Assembly: GCF_003850565.1 (NCBI RefSeq)
Contig: NZ_CP027706.1
Span: forward strand, 310,001 to 374,000
Reading direction: 5' to 3'
Source: Pseudomonas sessilinigenes
Lineage (GTDB): Bacteria > Pseudomonadota > Gammaproteobacteria > Pseudomonadales > Pseudomonadaceae
Length of the DNA stretch: 64,000 bases
A program made the translations under genes and the position numbers. This document shows positions 30,158-41,218 of this stretch, piece by piece. The notes beneath the pieces were generated by a model. It made no database searches and was not told the DNA's origin. It saw only the letters and a list, made by a program, of their open reading frames with translations. Each line of letters starts with the position of its first letter. The first letter of the stretch is position 1.

Positions 30158-31564
30158 TTACTCGGATTCGTCGCTGGAATGGCTGGCACCGCTGTCGGCG
30201 AAGTTCAGGCCATGCTTGCGCAACTTGTCATGCAGGGTCTTGCGGGGAATGCCCAGGGCCTCGGCGAGGCTACGCATCGAGCCATGAGGTTGGGCCATCT
30301 CCGCGGCGATCAGGGACTTCTCGAAATGCTCCACCTGTTCGCTCAAGCCGCCACTGATCAGCGGCGGCGTAGCGGTCGGGGCATGGCCCGGGTCGCCATT
30401 GTCCAGGGCCAGCTCCAGGCCCAGGGCGAAGCGTTCGGCAACGTTCTGCAGTTCCCGTACGTTGCCCGGCCAGTCGTGGCGCAGCAACAGGGCTCGATGC
30501 CCGGGTTGCAGCTCCTGGGCGGGAAGGCCGTGGCGGGTGCTGGCTTCATCGGCAAAATGCTGGAACAGCATCAGCACGTCCTCACCGCGCTCGCGCAACG
30601 GTGGAATTCGCAGCGGAGCCACGTTCAGGCGGTAATAGAGGTCGGCGCGAAAGCGCCCCTGGTCGGCCGCTTGGCGCAAGTCTTCCTTGGTGGCGGCAAT
30701 GATGCGGATATCCAGCGGGATCAGCTGGTTGCCCCCCAGGCGCTCCACAACACGCTCCTGGAGCAGGCGTAGCAGCTTGACCTGGACATCCAGGCTCATG
30801 CTTTCGATTTCATCGAGGAACAGGGTGCCGCCATTGGCGAACTCGAACTTGCCGATGCGACGTTTCTGCGCCCCGGTGAACGCCCCTGATTCGTGGCCGA
30901 ACAGTTCGCTCTCCACCACCGATTCCGCCAGCGCCCCGGCGTTGATCGCCACGAACGGCCCGTTGCGGCGGCCCGACAGGTCGTGCAGGGCCCGCGCCAC
31001 CACCTCCTTGCCGGCCCCGGTCTCGCCGAGGATCAGCACGTCGGCGCGAGTCGCAGCGAGGGCGCCGATCTGTTGGCGCAGGCGCAGCATGGATGCCGAT
31101 TGGCCCACCAGTCGTGCGCTCAGTTCCTGGCGGTCGCTCAGGGCCAGGCGCAGGCTGCGGTTGTCCAGGACCAGCCGGCGCCAGGCCAGGGCGCGACGCA
31201 CGCTGTCCAGCAGGGCGTCGCTGGCAAAGGGTTTCTCCAGGAAGTCGTAGGCCCCGGCGCGCATCGCCTGCACGGCCAGCGGTACGTCGCCATGGCCGGT
31301 GATCAGCAGCACCGGCAGCTCCGGGTCCTGGGCATGCAATTGGCTGAGCAGTTCCATGCCGTCGATGCCCGGCATGCGGATGTCACTGACCACCACCCCC
31401 GGCCAATCCCGTTCCAGGCGTTCGGCCAGGCCCTGGGCTTCTCCCAGGGACAGGACCTTGAGCCCGGCCAGGTCCAGGGTCTGGCTCAGGGCCTGGCGCA
31501 AGTGTGGGTCGTCATCGATCAACACCACTTGCAACTGGGGGTCGAGGCTGTCGGGACGGGTCAT
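30158..31564 (-). CDS. dctD: C4-dicarboxylate response regulator DctD (sigma-54 activator)
   Basis: NtrC-type activator, 468 residues: receiver domain (phosphoacceptor Asp61 in VVVSDIRMPG), AAA+ ATPase with Walker A GETGAGKE near 175, the sigma-54 contact loop ESGAFTGA near 230, and a Fis-like helix-turn-helix (LAEALGIPRKTLHDKLRKHGL, about 432-452). It should activate a sigma-54 promoter of a C4-dicarboxylate transporter (dctA or dctPQM), which is not in this window. The dctB gene precedes it by 79 bases on the same strand. Confidence 0.9.
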   Translation of the reverse strand: MTRPDSLDPQLQVVLIDDDPHLRQALSQTLDLAGLKVLSLGEAQGLAERLERDWPGVVVSDIRMPGIDGMELLSQLHAQDPELPVLLITGHGDVPLAVQAMRAGAYDFLEKPFASDALLDSVRRALAWRRLVLDNRSLRLALSDRQELSARLVGQSASMLRLRQQIGALAATRADVLILGETGAGKEVVARALHDLSGRRNGPFVAINAGALAESVVESELFGHESGAFTGAQKRRIGKFEFANGGTLFLDEIESMSLDVQVKLLRLLQERVVERLGGNQLIPLDIRIIAATKEDLRQAADQGRFRADLYYRLNVAPLRIPPLRERGEDVLMLFQHFADEASTRHGLPAQELQPGHRALLLRHDWPGNVRELQNVAERFALGLELALDNGDPGHAPTATPPLISGGLSEQVEHFEKSLIAAEMAQPHGSMRSLAEALGIPRKTLHDKLRKHGLNFADSGASHSSDESE

Positions 31565-31643
31565 TGGTCACTTTCCAGGTCGTGTCGTGGCCGCCCCTGC
31601 AAGGTCGGCCCATGGCTTGTTCGCGTGTGGCGCGCGTCGCGTT

Positions 31644-33452
31644 TCATACCCCGCGGTCCTCGGATGGCTGTGGGCTGACTCCCGGAGCCCCGGCCCGCAA
31701 ACGCAGGGTGATCAGGGCACCGCCTTCGCGATGGTTGGCGAACGCCAGCTCACCGCCGAAGGCTCGCATCAGGGTGTCGCAGATTGCCAGCCCCAGGCCC
31801 AGGCCCTGGGTTCGCGTCTTGGTGGTGTAGAACGGCTCTCCGGCGCGTCCCAGGGCTTCCATGCAGAAACCCGGGCCATTGTCGCGGATGTACAGGTTGA
31901 CGCCCGTGGCGGTGGATTCGGCACTCAGCCACAGCTTGCGTGGCGGGCCTTTTTCGGTGAGGGCATCCAGGGCGTTGGCCAGCAAGTTGCCCAGTACCTG
32001 GCGCAAGCGGGTTTCCCCGGCCTCGACCCACAGGGTAGCGGCCGGCAGGTCGCGGATCAGCTCCACGTCCATGGCTCGACGGCGCTTGGCCAACAGGGCC
32101 AGGGCATCGTCCAGGGCCGGCTGCAGGGCGACGCTCTCCGGTGCGTGGTGATCGCGCCGGGCAAACGCCCGCAAGTGGGTGATGATCGAGGCCATGCGCC
32201 CGGTCAATTCGCTGATCAGCTTGAGGTTGCCCCGGGCGTCGTCGGTGCGTTGATGGTCCAGCAGCACCTCAGCGTTTTCAGCGTAGCTGCGGATCGCCGC
32301 CAGTGGCTGGTTGAGCTCGTGGCTGATACTGGCGGACATGGTGCCCAATGCCGAAAGCTTGCCAGCCTGGACCAGGTCGTCCTGGGCACGTACCAGTTCC
32401 TGCTGGGCGGTCTCGCGTTCCAGCACTTCCTGCTTCAGGCGTCGGTTGAGGTTCTCCAGGTCGCTGGTGCGCTCGGCCACGCGCATCTCCAGCTCCCGCC
32501 GGGCCTTGCCTTCGAAAGCGATCCGTTCCATGTAGTGCTGGCGGCGTTGCATCATCAGTCCGAGCAGCAGCATCAGCACCAATAGAGCTGCGGCGCCAAT
32601 CGCCAGGACGGTGCGTACTGGGCGGTCGATCAGGGTGCGCGGGGCGAGGATGCTGACGCTCCAGCCGGTTTCCTCGATCTGCTGGGTCTGCACCAGCCAG
32701 GCCTTGGAATTGAGATCCAGAGGACGTGGAGTGCGGGTTGGATAGGGTTGGATGGCGACGATCGCCTGGCGTTCTTCCTCGTTTAGCGGGCGAGTCGCGC
32801 GAAAGCGCCATTCCGGGCGCGAGGTGAGAATCACCACACCGTTGTGATCGGTCACCAGAAGCTGTTCCGGTGTCTTGCCCCACAAGCGTTCGGTGTGGTC
32901 CAGGTCGACCTTGACCACGAGGACCCCGAGCATCCGCTCGCCTTCGCGTACCGCAGCGGCGAAGAAATAGCCGCGCTTGGCCGAGGTGGTCCCCAGGCCG
33001 AAGAAGCGCCCGAGGCGGCCGGCCATGGCCTCGCTGAAGTACGGGCGGAAGGCAAAGTTACGGCCCACGAAGCTGTCGTGCTTGTCCCAGTTGGAGGCCG
33101 CCAGGGTCTTGCCGCTGGTGTCCATCAGGTACATGACTTCGGCGCCGGTCTGGGCGCTGATGTTCTTGAGCAGGCGGTTGGCATTGCCCTGGGTGACGCC
33201 ATCGTCCGGGGCCCCTAGCAGCGCCCGCAGTGCTGGCAAGTCGCCAAGGATCTGCGGCAGTACTTCGTAGCGATGCAGGGTGCCCAGCAGGTTGGCTACG
33301 TAGAGGTCCAGGGTCTGGCTGTTCTGGCTGGTCAGCTCATTGCGGTAGTAACGTTCCGCCAGGTGCTCCAGTGGCCACAGCAGCGGTGCCAGGCACAGGG
33401 CCAGCAAGGCCAGGCTGCGCCAGCGGGGACGACGGGGGAGGGCTGTGGTCAT
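31644..33452 (-). CDS. dctB: C4-dicarboxylate sensor histidine kinase DctB
   Basis: Membrane kinase sensing succinate, malate and fumarate, partner of DctD. From ATG 33452 it has 602 residues: first membrane helix (LALLALCLAPLLWPL), a periplasmic double PAS-like (dCACHE) sensor of about 260 residues, second helix (VLAIGAAALLVLMLLLGLMM), a coiled-coil linker, the H-box SHELNQPLAAIRSY with His near 376, and an ATPase domain (GNLLANALDAL, DNGPGF, GLGLGLAICD). The frame is open further upstream but without features. A CATAAT box at 33480-33485 lies 28 bases before the start. Confidence 0.9.
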   Translation of the reverse strand: MTTALPRRPRWRSLALLALCLAPLLWPLEHLAERYYRNELTSQNSQTLDLYVANLLGTLHRYEVLPQILGDLPALRALLGAPDDGVTQGNANRLLKNISAQTGAEVMYLMDTSGKTLAASNWDKHDSFVGRNFAFRPYFSEAMAGRLGRFFGLGTTSAKRGYFFAAAVREGERMLGVLVVKVDLDHTERLWGKTPEQLLVTDHNGVVILTSRPEWRFRATRPLNEEERQAIVAIQPYPTRTPRPLDLNSKAWLVQTQQIEETGWSVSILAPRTLIDRPVRTVLAIGAAALLVLMLLLGLMMQRRQHYMERIAFEGKARRELEMRVAERTSDLENLNRRLKQEVLERETAQQELVRAQDDLVQAGKLSALGTMSASISHELNQPLAAIRSYAENAEVLLDHQRTDDARGNLKLISELTGRMASIITHLRAFARRDHHAPESVALQPALDDALALLAKRRRAMDVELIRDLPAATLWVEAGETRLRQVLGNLLANALDALTEKGPPRKLWLSAESTATGVNLYIRDNGPGFCMEALGRAGEPFYTTKTRTQGLGLGLAICDTLMRAFGGELAFANHREGGALITLRLRAGAPGVSPQPSEDRGV

Positions 33453-33495
33453 GGAAATGGCGCCTGTGGACAGAGGCGCATTATGCCCAGGGTCG

Positions 33496-33539
33496 GTCGA
33501 CGTTTGGTAACGGGCCGCGGTGCCCGGCCAAACGTCGAC
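33496..33539. terminator. Long hairpin between the rml operon and dctB
   Basis: A perfect 12-pair stem (GTCGACGTTTGG / CCAAACGTCGAC) encloses a second GC stem (CGGGC / GCCCG). It lies just after rmlD and directly before the dctB promoter. No T run follows on either strand, so it is terminator-like by structure only. Confidence 0.5.
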
Positions 33540-33544
33540 AGGCT

Positions 33545-34426
33545 TTAGCCCTGTTCGGCAAGGCACTCGCGCAAAGCGGTGTGCCAGTCCGGCTGGATCA
33601 CGCCCCATTCCCGAGCCAGGTGGGTGCAGTCCAGGCGCGAGTTCAGCGGCCGTGGTGCCGGGGTCGGATAGGCGCTGGACGCAATGGCCTCCAGCACCGC
33701 GCAAGGCTTGTTCATGGCCAGCAATTGCTCGCCGATAGCCTGGGCGAAGCCGAACCAGGAAGTTTCACCATGGGCGGTGAGATGGTAGGTGCCCCAGGCC
33801 CCCGGAGTACCTGCCCGCCAGCGCTCGATCAGGGCTCGGGTGCTGTTGGCGATGGTGCCGGCCCAGGTCGGGGCGCCGACCTGATCGGCCACCACCCGCA
33901 GTTCCGGCCGCTCCTGTAACAGGCGTTGCATGGTCAGCAAGAAGTTCTTGCCGTGGCTGGAATAGACCCAGCTGGTACGCAGGATCAGGTGCTGGCCCTC
34001 GACCAGGTTGATCGCCCGTTCGCCTGCCAGCTTGCTCTGGCCGTAGACGCTCAGCGGATTGGGCTCGTCCTCTTCCACGTAGGGCGTGTCCTTGCTGCCG
34101 TCGAACACGTAGTCGGTGGAGTAGTGGATCAGCGGAATGCCCAAGTCGAAGGCTTCCTGGGCGAAGACCCCGGGGGCCGTGGCATTGATGGCAAAGGCCA
34201 GGTCCGGCTCGCTTTCAGCCTGGTCCACCGCGGTGTGGGCCGCGGCATTGATGATCAGGTCCGGGCGCAGTGCCCGGACCTGTTGGCGGATCTGATCCGG
34301 ATGGCTCAGGTCCAGCCGGTCGCGCCCCAGGACCAGCAGTTCGCCCAGGTCCCCGAGCCGCTGTTGCAACTCGCGGGAGACCTGGCCGTGCTGGCCGCTG
34401 ATTAGGATTTTCAAGGGAGCGTTCAT
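33545..34426 (-). CDS. rmlD: dTDP-4-dehydrorhamnose reductase RmlD
   Basis: Last step of dTDP-L-rhamnose synthesis, NAD(P)H reduction of the 4-keto sugar. 293 residues of the SDR family: nucleotide site ISGQHGQVSREL (about 9-20), active-site YGQSKLAGE (Tyr and Lys of YxxxK near 129 and 133) and DYVFDGS. It is the last gene of the rml operon; its ATG overlaps the rmlC stop by four bases. Confidence 0.94.
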   Translation of the reverse strand: MNAPLKILISGQHGQVSRELQQRLGDLGELLVLGRDRLDLSHPDQIRQQVRALRPDLIINAAAHTAVDQAESEPDLAFAINATAPGVFAQEAFDLGIPLIHYSTDYVFDGSKDTPYVEEDEPNPLSVYGQSKLAGERAINLVEGQHLILRTSWVYSSHGKNFLLTMQRLLQERPELRVVADQVGAPTWAGTIANSTRALIERWRAGTPGAWGTYHLTAHGETSWFGFAQAIGEQLLAMNKPCAVLEAIASSAYPTPAPRPLNSRLDCTHLAREWGVIQPDWHTALRECLAEQG

Positions 34427-34968
34427 GGAAACAGTTCGGCCTCCGTTAGCAGGCTTCCTGCCAGGTCCTTGGCAGATAGTTGCGGGGGCTCGATGAGCTC
34501 CCAGTCGATGGCCAGCGTCGGATCGTCCCAGCGAATGCAGCGTTCTGCTGATGGAGTGTAGTAGTCAGTGGTCTTGTAGAGAAATTCGGCAAAATCGCTG
34601 AGAACCACGAAACCATGGGCGAACCCTTCGGGTACCCACAGCTGGCGATGATTGGCCGCCGACAGGCGTACTGCCACCCATTGACCGAAGTTCGGTGAAC
34701 CGCGGCGGATGTCGACGGCCACGTCGAGTACTTCACCCAGGGTGACGCGTACCAGCTTTCCCTGGGTATTCTGCATTTGGTAATGCAGGCCACGCAGCAC
34801 GCCTTTCTGCGAGCGCGAGTGATTGTCCTGGACAAACTCAACGTTTAATCCGGTTGCTTCGGCGAAGGCTTTAGCGTTGAAGCTTTCGTAAAAAAAACCA
34901 CGCTCATCTCCGAACACCTTGGGTTCGATGATCAGCACGCCCGGCAGATCGGTTGCAATGACCTTCAT
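34423..34968 (-). CDS. rmlC: dTDP-4-dehydrorhamnose 3,5-epimerase RmlC
   Basis: Cupin-fold epimerase, 181 residues. The characteristic [20 protein letters not shown] segment (about 45-64) carries the catalytic His; [15 protein letters not shown] (about 118-132) completes the active site. Start and stop overlap its neighbours by four bases each. Base composition is slightly lower in G+C than in rmlB and rmlD. Confidence 0.95.
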   Translation of the reverse strand: MKVIATDLPGVLIIEPKVFGDERGFFYESFNAKAFAEATGLNVEFVQDNHSRSQKGVLRGLHYQMQNTQGKLVRVTLGEVLDVAVDIRRGSPNFGQWVAVRLSAANHRQLWVPEGFAHGFVVLSDFAEFLYKTTDYYTPSAERCIRWDDPTLAIDWELIEPPQLSAKDLAGSLLTEAELFP

Positions 34969-35840
34969 TGGGCCTCTCCAGCCAGGGAGAACAGGTATTG
35001 GCCGTAGCCGGTCTTGCCGAAATACGCGGCGCGTTCCAGCAGATGTTCACGGCTGATCCAGTGATTCTCGTAGGCGATCTCTTCCAGGCAGGCGACTTTC
35101 AGGCCCTGGCGGTGTTCGATGGTCTGCACGTACTGCGAGGCTTCCAGCAAGCTATCGTGGGTGCCGGTGTCGAGCCAGGCAAAGCCTCGGCCAAAGCGCT
35201 CCACATGTAGATCGCCACGCTTGAGGTAGGCATTGTTGACGTCAGTAATTTCCAGCTCGCCACGGGGCGAAGGCTTGACCGCCTTGGCGATCTGCACCAC
35301 GTCATTGTCGTAGAAGTACAGGCCGGTGACGGCATAGCTGGATTTGGGGTGCTTGGGTTTTTCTTCGATGGACAGTGCGCGACCTTCATTGTCGAAGTCG
35401 ATGACGCCAAAGCGCTCAGGATCCTTGACCCAGTAGCCAAATACCGTGGCGCCGCTGGCGCGTTTGGCAGCAACGCTCAACTGTTCGCCAAAGTACTGGC
35501 CGTGAAAGATGTTGTCGCCCAGGATCAGGCAGACCGGATCGTTGCCGATGAATTCCTCGCCGATCAGGAATGCCTGGGCCAGGCCATCCGGTGAGGGTTG
35601 CTCGGCGTAGCTGAAACGGACCCCGAACTGGCTGCCGTCACCGAGAAGATTTCGATACTGAGGAAGGTCCAGGGGGGTGGAAATGATCAGGATGTCCTGA
35701 ATACCCGCCAGCATTAGCACTGAAATCGGGTAATAGATCATCGGTTTATCGTAGATCGGCAACAGTTGCTTGGAAACGCCGAGAGTGATGGGGTGCAGAC
35801 GGGTACCGGAACCGCCCGCCAGAACAATGCCCTTGATCAT
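34965..35840 (-). CDS. rmlA: Glucose-1-phosphate thymidylyltransferase RmlA
   Basis: First enzyme of dTDP-rhamnose synthesis, joining glucose-1-phosphate and dTTP. 291 residues from ATG 35840: the nucleotidyltransferase loop [19 protein letters not shown] (about 4-22), [15 protein letters not shown] and [13 protein letters not shown]. The frame is open for 32 codons further upstream, but that part lies inside rmlB. It overlaps rmlB and rmlC by four bases at each end. Confidence 0.96.
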   Translation of the reverse strand: MIKGIVLAGGSGTRLHPITLGVSKQLLPIYDKPMIYYPISVLMLAGIQDILIISTPLDLPQYRNLLGDGSQFGVRFSYAEQPSPDGLAQAFLIGEEFIGNDPVCLILGDNIFHGQYFGEQLSVAAKRASGATVFGYWVKDPERFGVIDFDNEGRALSIEEKPKHPKSSYAVTGLYFYDNDVVQIAKAVKPSPRGELEITDVNNAYLKRGDLHVERFGRGFAWLDTGTHDSLLEASQYVQTIEHRQGLKVACLEEIAYENHWISREHLLERAAYFGKTGYGQYLFSLAGEAQ

Positions 35841-36919
35841 GCAATCAGATCCTTGATGTTGGTGGAACCCAGGCGTTCGCCCTGGTAGCTGCCGTCCTGT
35901 ACCCGACGACACCATTCGAGATTGTCCAGGTACCACTGCACGGTCTTGCGCAACCCGCTGGCAAAGGTTTCTTCTGGCACCCAGCCCAGTTCGTGCTCGA
36001 TCTTGCTGGCATCGATGGCATAGCGCTGGTCGTGGCCAGGACGGTCCTGGACGAAGGTGATCAGGTCGGTGTAATGGGCCACGCCTGCTGGTTTTTCCGG
36101 GGCCAGCTCTTCCAGCAGGCCGCAGATACCGCGCACCACATCGATGTTCTTTTGTTCGTTATGGCCGCCGATGTTGTAGGTCTCGCCTACCACGCCTTCG
36201 GTCACGACCTTGAACAGGGCTCGTGCGTGGTCCTCCACATACAGCCAGTCACGTACTTGCAGGCCGTTGCCGTAGACCGGCAGAGGCTTGCCCGCGAGGG
36301 CATTGAGGATCACCAATGGGATCAGCTTCTCGGGGAAGTGGAATGGACCGTAGTTATTGGAGCAGTTGGTGATCAGCACCGGCAGGCCATAGGTACGCTG
36401 CCAGGCGCGGACCAGGTGGTCGGATGCAGCCTTGCTCGCGGAGTAAGGCGAGCTGGGAGCGTAGGGCGTGGTCTCGGTGAACAGGTCGTCGACGCCATGC
36501 AGGTCGCCATAGACCTCGTCAGTGGAGATATGGTGGAAGCGGAAGGCGGCTTTTTCCGCCTCGGGCAGCTGCTGCCAGTAAGCGCGCGTCGCTTCCAGCA
36601 GGCTGTAGGTGCCAACGATATTGGTCTGGATGAAGTCCGATGGCCCATCGATGGAGCGATCTACATGGGATTCGGCCGCCAGGTGCATGATCGCATGGGG
36701 CTGGAAGCGTGCCAGGACTGCGCTGACGGTGGCCTGGTCGATGATATCGGCCTTGACGAATTCGTAGCGGCTGTTGCTGGCGATGCTATGCAGCGACTCC
36801 AGGTTGCCTGCGTAGGTCAGTTTGTCCAGGTTCAGCACCTCGTGTTCCGTGTGCTGAATCAGGTGACGGACCAAAGCCGAGCCGATAAAACCGGCTCCGC
36901 CGGTGACGAGAATGCGCAT
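35837..36919 (-). CDS. rmlB: dTDP-glucose 4,6-dehydratase RmlB
   Basis: Second step of dTDP-rhamnose synthesis. 360 residues from ATG 36919: Rossmann motif [19 protein letters not shown] (about 2-20), STDEVYGDL (about 136) and the catalytic [15 protein letters not shown] (about 163-177). It is the first gene of the operon, transcribed from the 237-base gap shared with the divergent fusion gene. The open frame continues far upstream through the opposite gene, which is a high-GC artefact. Confidence 0.96.
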   Translation of the reverse strand: MRILVTGGAGFIGSALVRHLIQHTEHEVLNLDKLTYAGNLESLHSIASNSRYEFVKADIIDQATVSAVLARFQPHAIMHLAAESHVDRSIDGPSDFIQTNIVGTYSLLEATRAYWQQLPEAEKAAFRFHHISTDEVYGDLHGVDDLFTETTPYAPSSPYSASKAASDHLVRAWQRTYGLPVLITNCSNNYGPFHFPEKLIPLVILNALAGKPLPVYGNGLQVRDWLYVEDHARALFKVVTEGVVGETYNIGGHNEQKNIDVVRGICGLLEELAPEKPAGVAHYTDLITFVQDRPGHDQRYAIDASKIEHELGWVPEETFASGLRKTVQWYLDNLEWCRRVQDGSYQGERLGSTNIKDLIA

Positions 36920-37156
36920 GTGAGGTGGCCTGTGTCCTTTAAAGAGATCATTTACTGCAAAAATGCAGCATAGCTTGTCGGCACGAAGCTCGCGGTGCAA
37001 TAGGCACTGCTCATCGTTTGTGCCATGAGGGATCGAATACCGTCTGGTAAGGCCGTGTGGCAGCCTGGGTGGAGGCTGTTCAGGAGCGCGAGCACTTGCG
37101 TATCGCCCTGGCCAATGGCGATATAAGCGACCAATAACAATTACCGGGGTCGTTGT

Positions 37157-40075
37157 ATGTTGCTCGCCACCTTGATCCACCGTGCCAGCCTGCCCAGTCC
37201 ACAGGTCACCGAGCAGCAAGCGCTGGAGCTGTTGCAGACCCACTACGGCCTGCAAGGTTCCTTGCAGTCGCTGGGCAGCCAGCAGGATCTCAATTACCGC
37301 CTCGACAGCCCGCAAGGCCGCTTTGTGCTGAAGATCTGCCGTGGCGACTACTCCACCCTGGAGTTGCAGGCGCAGCATGAAGGCCTCGGGCATTTGCGAC
37401 AGCATCCCGAATTGCGGGTGCCTCGGGTCGTTCCGGCCAAGAACGGTGCGGACCTGCTGACCCTGGAGCTTGCCGGACAGACCCTGCATGTACGCGTGCT
37501 CGACTATATAGAAGGCCGCTCCCTGACCCATCTGCCACACCTGGGCATCGAGCTGGTCGCGGGCCTGGGGCGGCTCTGCGGGCAGATGGACCTGGCCCTG
37601 GCGGATTTCCAGCATCCCGGGCTCGAGCGCACCCTGCAGTGGGATGCCCGGCATGCCCAGGCATTGATCGAGCACTTGCTGCCAGTGATCGAGGATCCCC
37701 GGCAACGCGCCTTGATCGCGGCGGCGGCGCAGCGCGCCGAGCGTCACCTGCGACCGTTGGTCGAGCAGTTGCCGGTACAGGCGATCCATATGGACATCAC
37801 CGACGACAACGTCGTCTGGCGCCGAGACGCGGCACGGCATTGGCAATTGCAGGGGGTGATCGATTTCGGCGATCTGGTCCGCACCTGGCGCATCACCGAC
37901 CTGTCGGTGACTTGCGCGTCGCTGTTGCATCACGCCGAGGGCGATCCGTTGCGCATCCTGCCGGCAATCCAGGCCTACCACCAGGTCAATCCGCTGCAGC
38001 GCTCGGAGTTGCTGGCGCTGTGGCCTCTGATCGTTGCCCGGGCCGCGGTGCTGGTACTCAGCGGTGAGCAGCAGGTCGGTATCGATCCGGGCAACGAATA
38101 CAGCCGCGCCAACCTGAATCACGAGTGGGAAATCTTCCGGGTCGCTTCTTCCGTGCCTTTCGAACTGATGGAGGCGGCGATTCTGGGGGCTGTCGGCCAG
38201 TCGCTGCCGGCCATCGCCAGCGAGGGCTTTGCTCCGCTGTTGCCAAGCCTGGTAGGGCGTGAGTTCGCCCTGATCGACCTGGGGGTGTTGAGCCCGCACT
38301 TCGAGGCCGGTAACTGGGAACAACCGGGAATCGACGATCGCCTGCTGGCCGAAGCGGGGGCCGCCCATGGCCTGGCCGCCAGTCGCTATGGCCAATACCG
38401 CCTGTCGCAGACCCGTCCCGACAGCGCGCTGGAGCCGCAAACCTGTCCTGTGCATGTCCAATTGCAAGTGCCTTCGGGTACCACGGTGGAAGCCCCGTTC
38501 GCCGGTGTCCTGCACACGGCCGCTGGCGGCCTGCTGCGCCTTGATGGGCCAGGGCTGAGCTTGCGCCTGTGGGGTGTCGAGGCGGCGCTGCAACCAGGAG
38601 CCGCCTTGGTCAAGGGCCAGGTATTGGGGGCCGTGGCGGCCGACGGTCGGCTCAAGGTGCAGTTGTGCCGTGGCGCCGAGCTCGATCCACCGCTGTTCTG
38701 CACCCCGACCCGGGCTATGGCCTGGCAGGCCCTGTGCCCCTCGCCGGCGGCACTGCTGGGGCTGGCCTGCGATGCTGAGCCGGAGGTGGATGCCCAGGCC
38801 CTGCTGGCCCGGCGCGATGCCAGTTTCGCCCGCACCCAGAAGCACTATTACGTCGATCCACCACGGATCGAGCGGGGCTGGCGCAATCACCTGATCGACA
38901 TGCAGGGGCGCTCCTACCTGGACATGCTCAATAACGTCGCGGTGCTCGGCCATGGCCACCCGCGGATGGCCGCCGAAGCTGCGCGCCAGTGGTCGCTGCT
39001 CAACACCAACTCGCGCTTTCACTATGCGGCCATTGCCGAGTTCTCCGAGCAATTGCTGGCGCTGGCGCCGGACTCCATGGACCGGGTGTTCCTGGTCAAC
39101 AGTGGCACCGAGGCCAACGACCTGGCGATCCGCCTGGCCTGGGCCTACAGCGGTGGACGCGACATGCTCAGCGTGCTGGAGGCCTACCACGGTTGGTCGG
39201 TGGCTGCCGATGCGGTTTCCACCTCGATCGCCGATAACCCCCAGGCCCTCACCAGCCGCCCGGACTGGGTCCACCCGGTAACCGCCCCCAACACTTATCG
39301 TGGCGAGTTCCGGGGCCCGGACACCACCGCGCAGTACTTGCGCAGCGTCGACCAGCAACTGGCCAAGCTCGACGAAACAGGGCGCCAGTTGGCCGGTTTC
39401 ATCTGCGAGCCGGTGTATGGCAATGCCGGTGGGATCTCGCTGCCCAAGGGCTACTTGGGTGAGGTCTACCAGCGGGTCCGGGAGCGGGGTGGGGTGTGCA
39501 TCGCCGACGAGGTCCAAGTGGGGTATGGCCGCATGGGCGAATTCTTCTGGGGGTTCCAGGAGCAAGGCGTGGTCCCGGACATCATCACCATGGCCAAGGG
39601 CATGGGCAACGGCCAGCCCCTGGGGGCAGTGATCACCCGGCGCGAGATCGCCGAGGCGCTGGAGGCCGAAGGGTACTTCTTCTCCTCGTCCGGCGGCAGC
39701 CCGGTCAGTTGCCGCATTGGCATCGCGGTATTGGATGTCATGCGTGAAGAGGGGCTCTGGGACAACGCCCGGGTCGTGGGACGGCACTTCCGGCAGCGCC
39801 TGGAGGCACTCAAGGCCCTGCATCCGCTGGTGGGGGCGGTGCATGGTTCGGGTTTCTACCTGGGCCTGGAGCTGATTCGCGATCACCAGACCCTGGAACC
39901 GGCTACCGAGGAAACCGCCCTGCTGTGCGAGCGCCTGCGCGAGCTGGGCATCTTCATGCAGCCCACCGGCGACTACCTGAATATTCTCAAGATCAAGCCA
40001 CCGATGGTCACCACCCGGCAGAGTGTCGATTTCTTCGTCGACATGCTGTCCAAGGTGTTGGGCGAAGAACTCTAG
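37157..40075 (+). CDS. Three-module fusion: APH-like kinase, M23-like domain, class III aminotransferase
   Basis: 972-residue protein. Residues about 20-290 are an aminoglycoside-phosphotransferase/homoserine-kinase-like domain with the catalytic loop [12 protein letters not shown] (about 210-221) and metal motif VIDFGD (about 234). Residues about 420-530 look like the lysostaphin/M23 beta fold ([26 protein letters not shown]), with no obvious zinc His-Asp pair. From about 565 to the end is a class III PLP enzyme: [29 protein letters not shown] and the PLP lysine in [10 protein letters not shown] near 813. Kinase plus PLP domain suggests phosphorylation of an amino alcohol or hydroxy amino acid followed by phospho-lyase or transamination chemistry (compare ethanolamine-phosphate and hydroxylysine-phosphate lyases). 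aguBA follows 260 bases on. Confidence 0.82.
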   Translation: MLLATLIHRASLPSPQVTEQQALELLQTHYGLQGSLQSLGSQQDLNYRLDSPQGRFVLKICRGDYSTLELQAQHEGLGHLRQHPELRVPRVVPAKNGADLLTLELAGQTLHVRVLDYIEGRSLTHLPHLGIELVAGLGRLCGQMDLALADFQHPGLERTLQWDARHAQALIEHLLPVIEDPRQRALIAAAAQRAERHLRPLVEQLPVQAIHMDITDDNVVWRRDAARHWQLQGVIDFGDLVRTWRITDLSVTCASLLHHAEGDPLRILPAIQAYHQVNPLQRSELLALWPLIVARAAVLVLSGEQQVGIDPGNEYSRANLNHEWEIFRVASSVPFELMEAAILGAVGQSLPAIASEGFAPLLPSLVGREFALIDLGVLSPHFEAGNWEQPGIDDRLLAEAGAAHGLAASRYGQYRLSQTRPDSALEPQTCPVHVQLQVPSGTTVEAPFAGVLHTAAGGLLRLDGPGLSLRLWGVEAALQPGAALVKGQVLGAVAADGRLKVQLCRGAELDPPLFCTPTRAMAWQALCPSPAALLGLACDAEPEVDAQALLARRDASFARTQKHYYVDPPRIERGWRNHLIDMQGRSYLDMLNNVAVLGHGHPRMAAEAARQWSLLNTNSRFHYAAIAEFSEQLLALAPDSMDRVFLVNSGTEANDLAIRLAWAYSGGRDMLSVLEAYHGWSVAADAVSTSIADNPQALTSRPDWVHPVTAPNTYRGEFRGPDTTAQYLRSVDQQLAKLDETGRQLAGFICEPVYGNAGGISLPKGYLGEVYQRVRERGGVCIADEVQVGYGRMGEFFWGFQEQGVVPDIITMAKGMGNGQPLGAVITRREIAEALEAEGYFFSSSGGSPVSCRIGIAVLDVMREEGLWDNARVVGRHFRQRLEALKALHPLVGAVHGSGFYLGLELIRDHQTLEPATEETALLCERLRELGIFMQPTGDYLNILKIKPPMVTTRQSVDFFVDMLSKVLGEEL

Positions 40076-40165
40076 GCCTGGACCCTCATGGACCGGCGCC
40101 GCATGTCCAGGTTGCTGGGCGGGAGCCGGCCCATGGGGACAGCCTAGGTATTGAAATGGCTTAAA

Positions 40166-40241
40166 TCGATTATTATCGAATTTATTTCGATGTTTTTTGA
40201 TTCTATGGATCTTATTAGCTTCTAAAGTCGATTTTTATCGG
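40166..40241. promoter_or_regulatory. Three phased TCGAT-N4-ATCGA boxes before aguB
   Basis: Box 1 at 40166-40179 is perfect (TCGAT, TATT, ATCGA); box 2 at 40187-40200 keeps TCGAT but its right arm is TTTGA; box 3 at 40228-40241 is TCGAT, TTTT, ATCGG. The starts are 21 and 41 bases apart, close to two and four DNA turns, so all lie on one face. Box 3 directly precedes a TATAAA (40243-40248), a candidate -10 for aguB, so binding would block the promoter. Confidence 0.55.
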
Positions 40242-40334
40242 ATATAAAGTGGCCGTCGTCGGGCAGAAATTTGCCGTGCCCGCACGCTTTCATCCGTTGT
40301 CTTCGACTGCGTCCATTCGCCCAGGAGTTGATCC

Positions 40335-41213
<879 letters not shown>

Positions 41214-41218
41214 ACACT

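Noticed and set aside
36920..39886. Very long open frame on the minus strand upstream of rmlB
   Set aside because: It is the mirror of the class III fusion gene in high-GC DNA; no family motifs, low-complexity Gln/Arg/Gly sequence, and rmlB has its own clear start at 36919.
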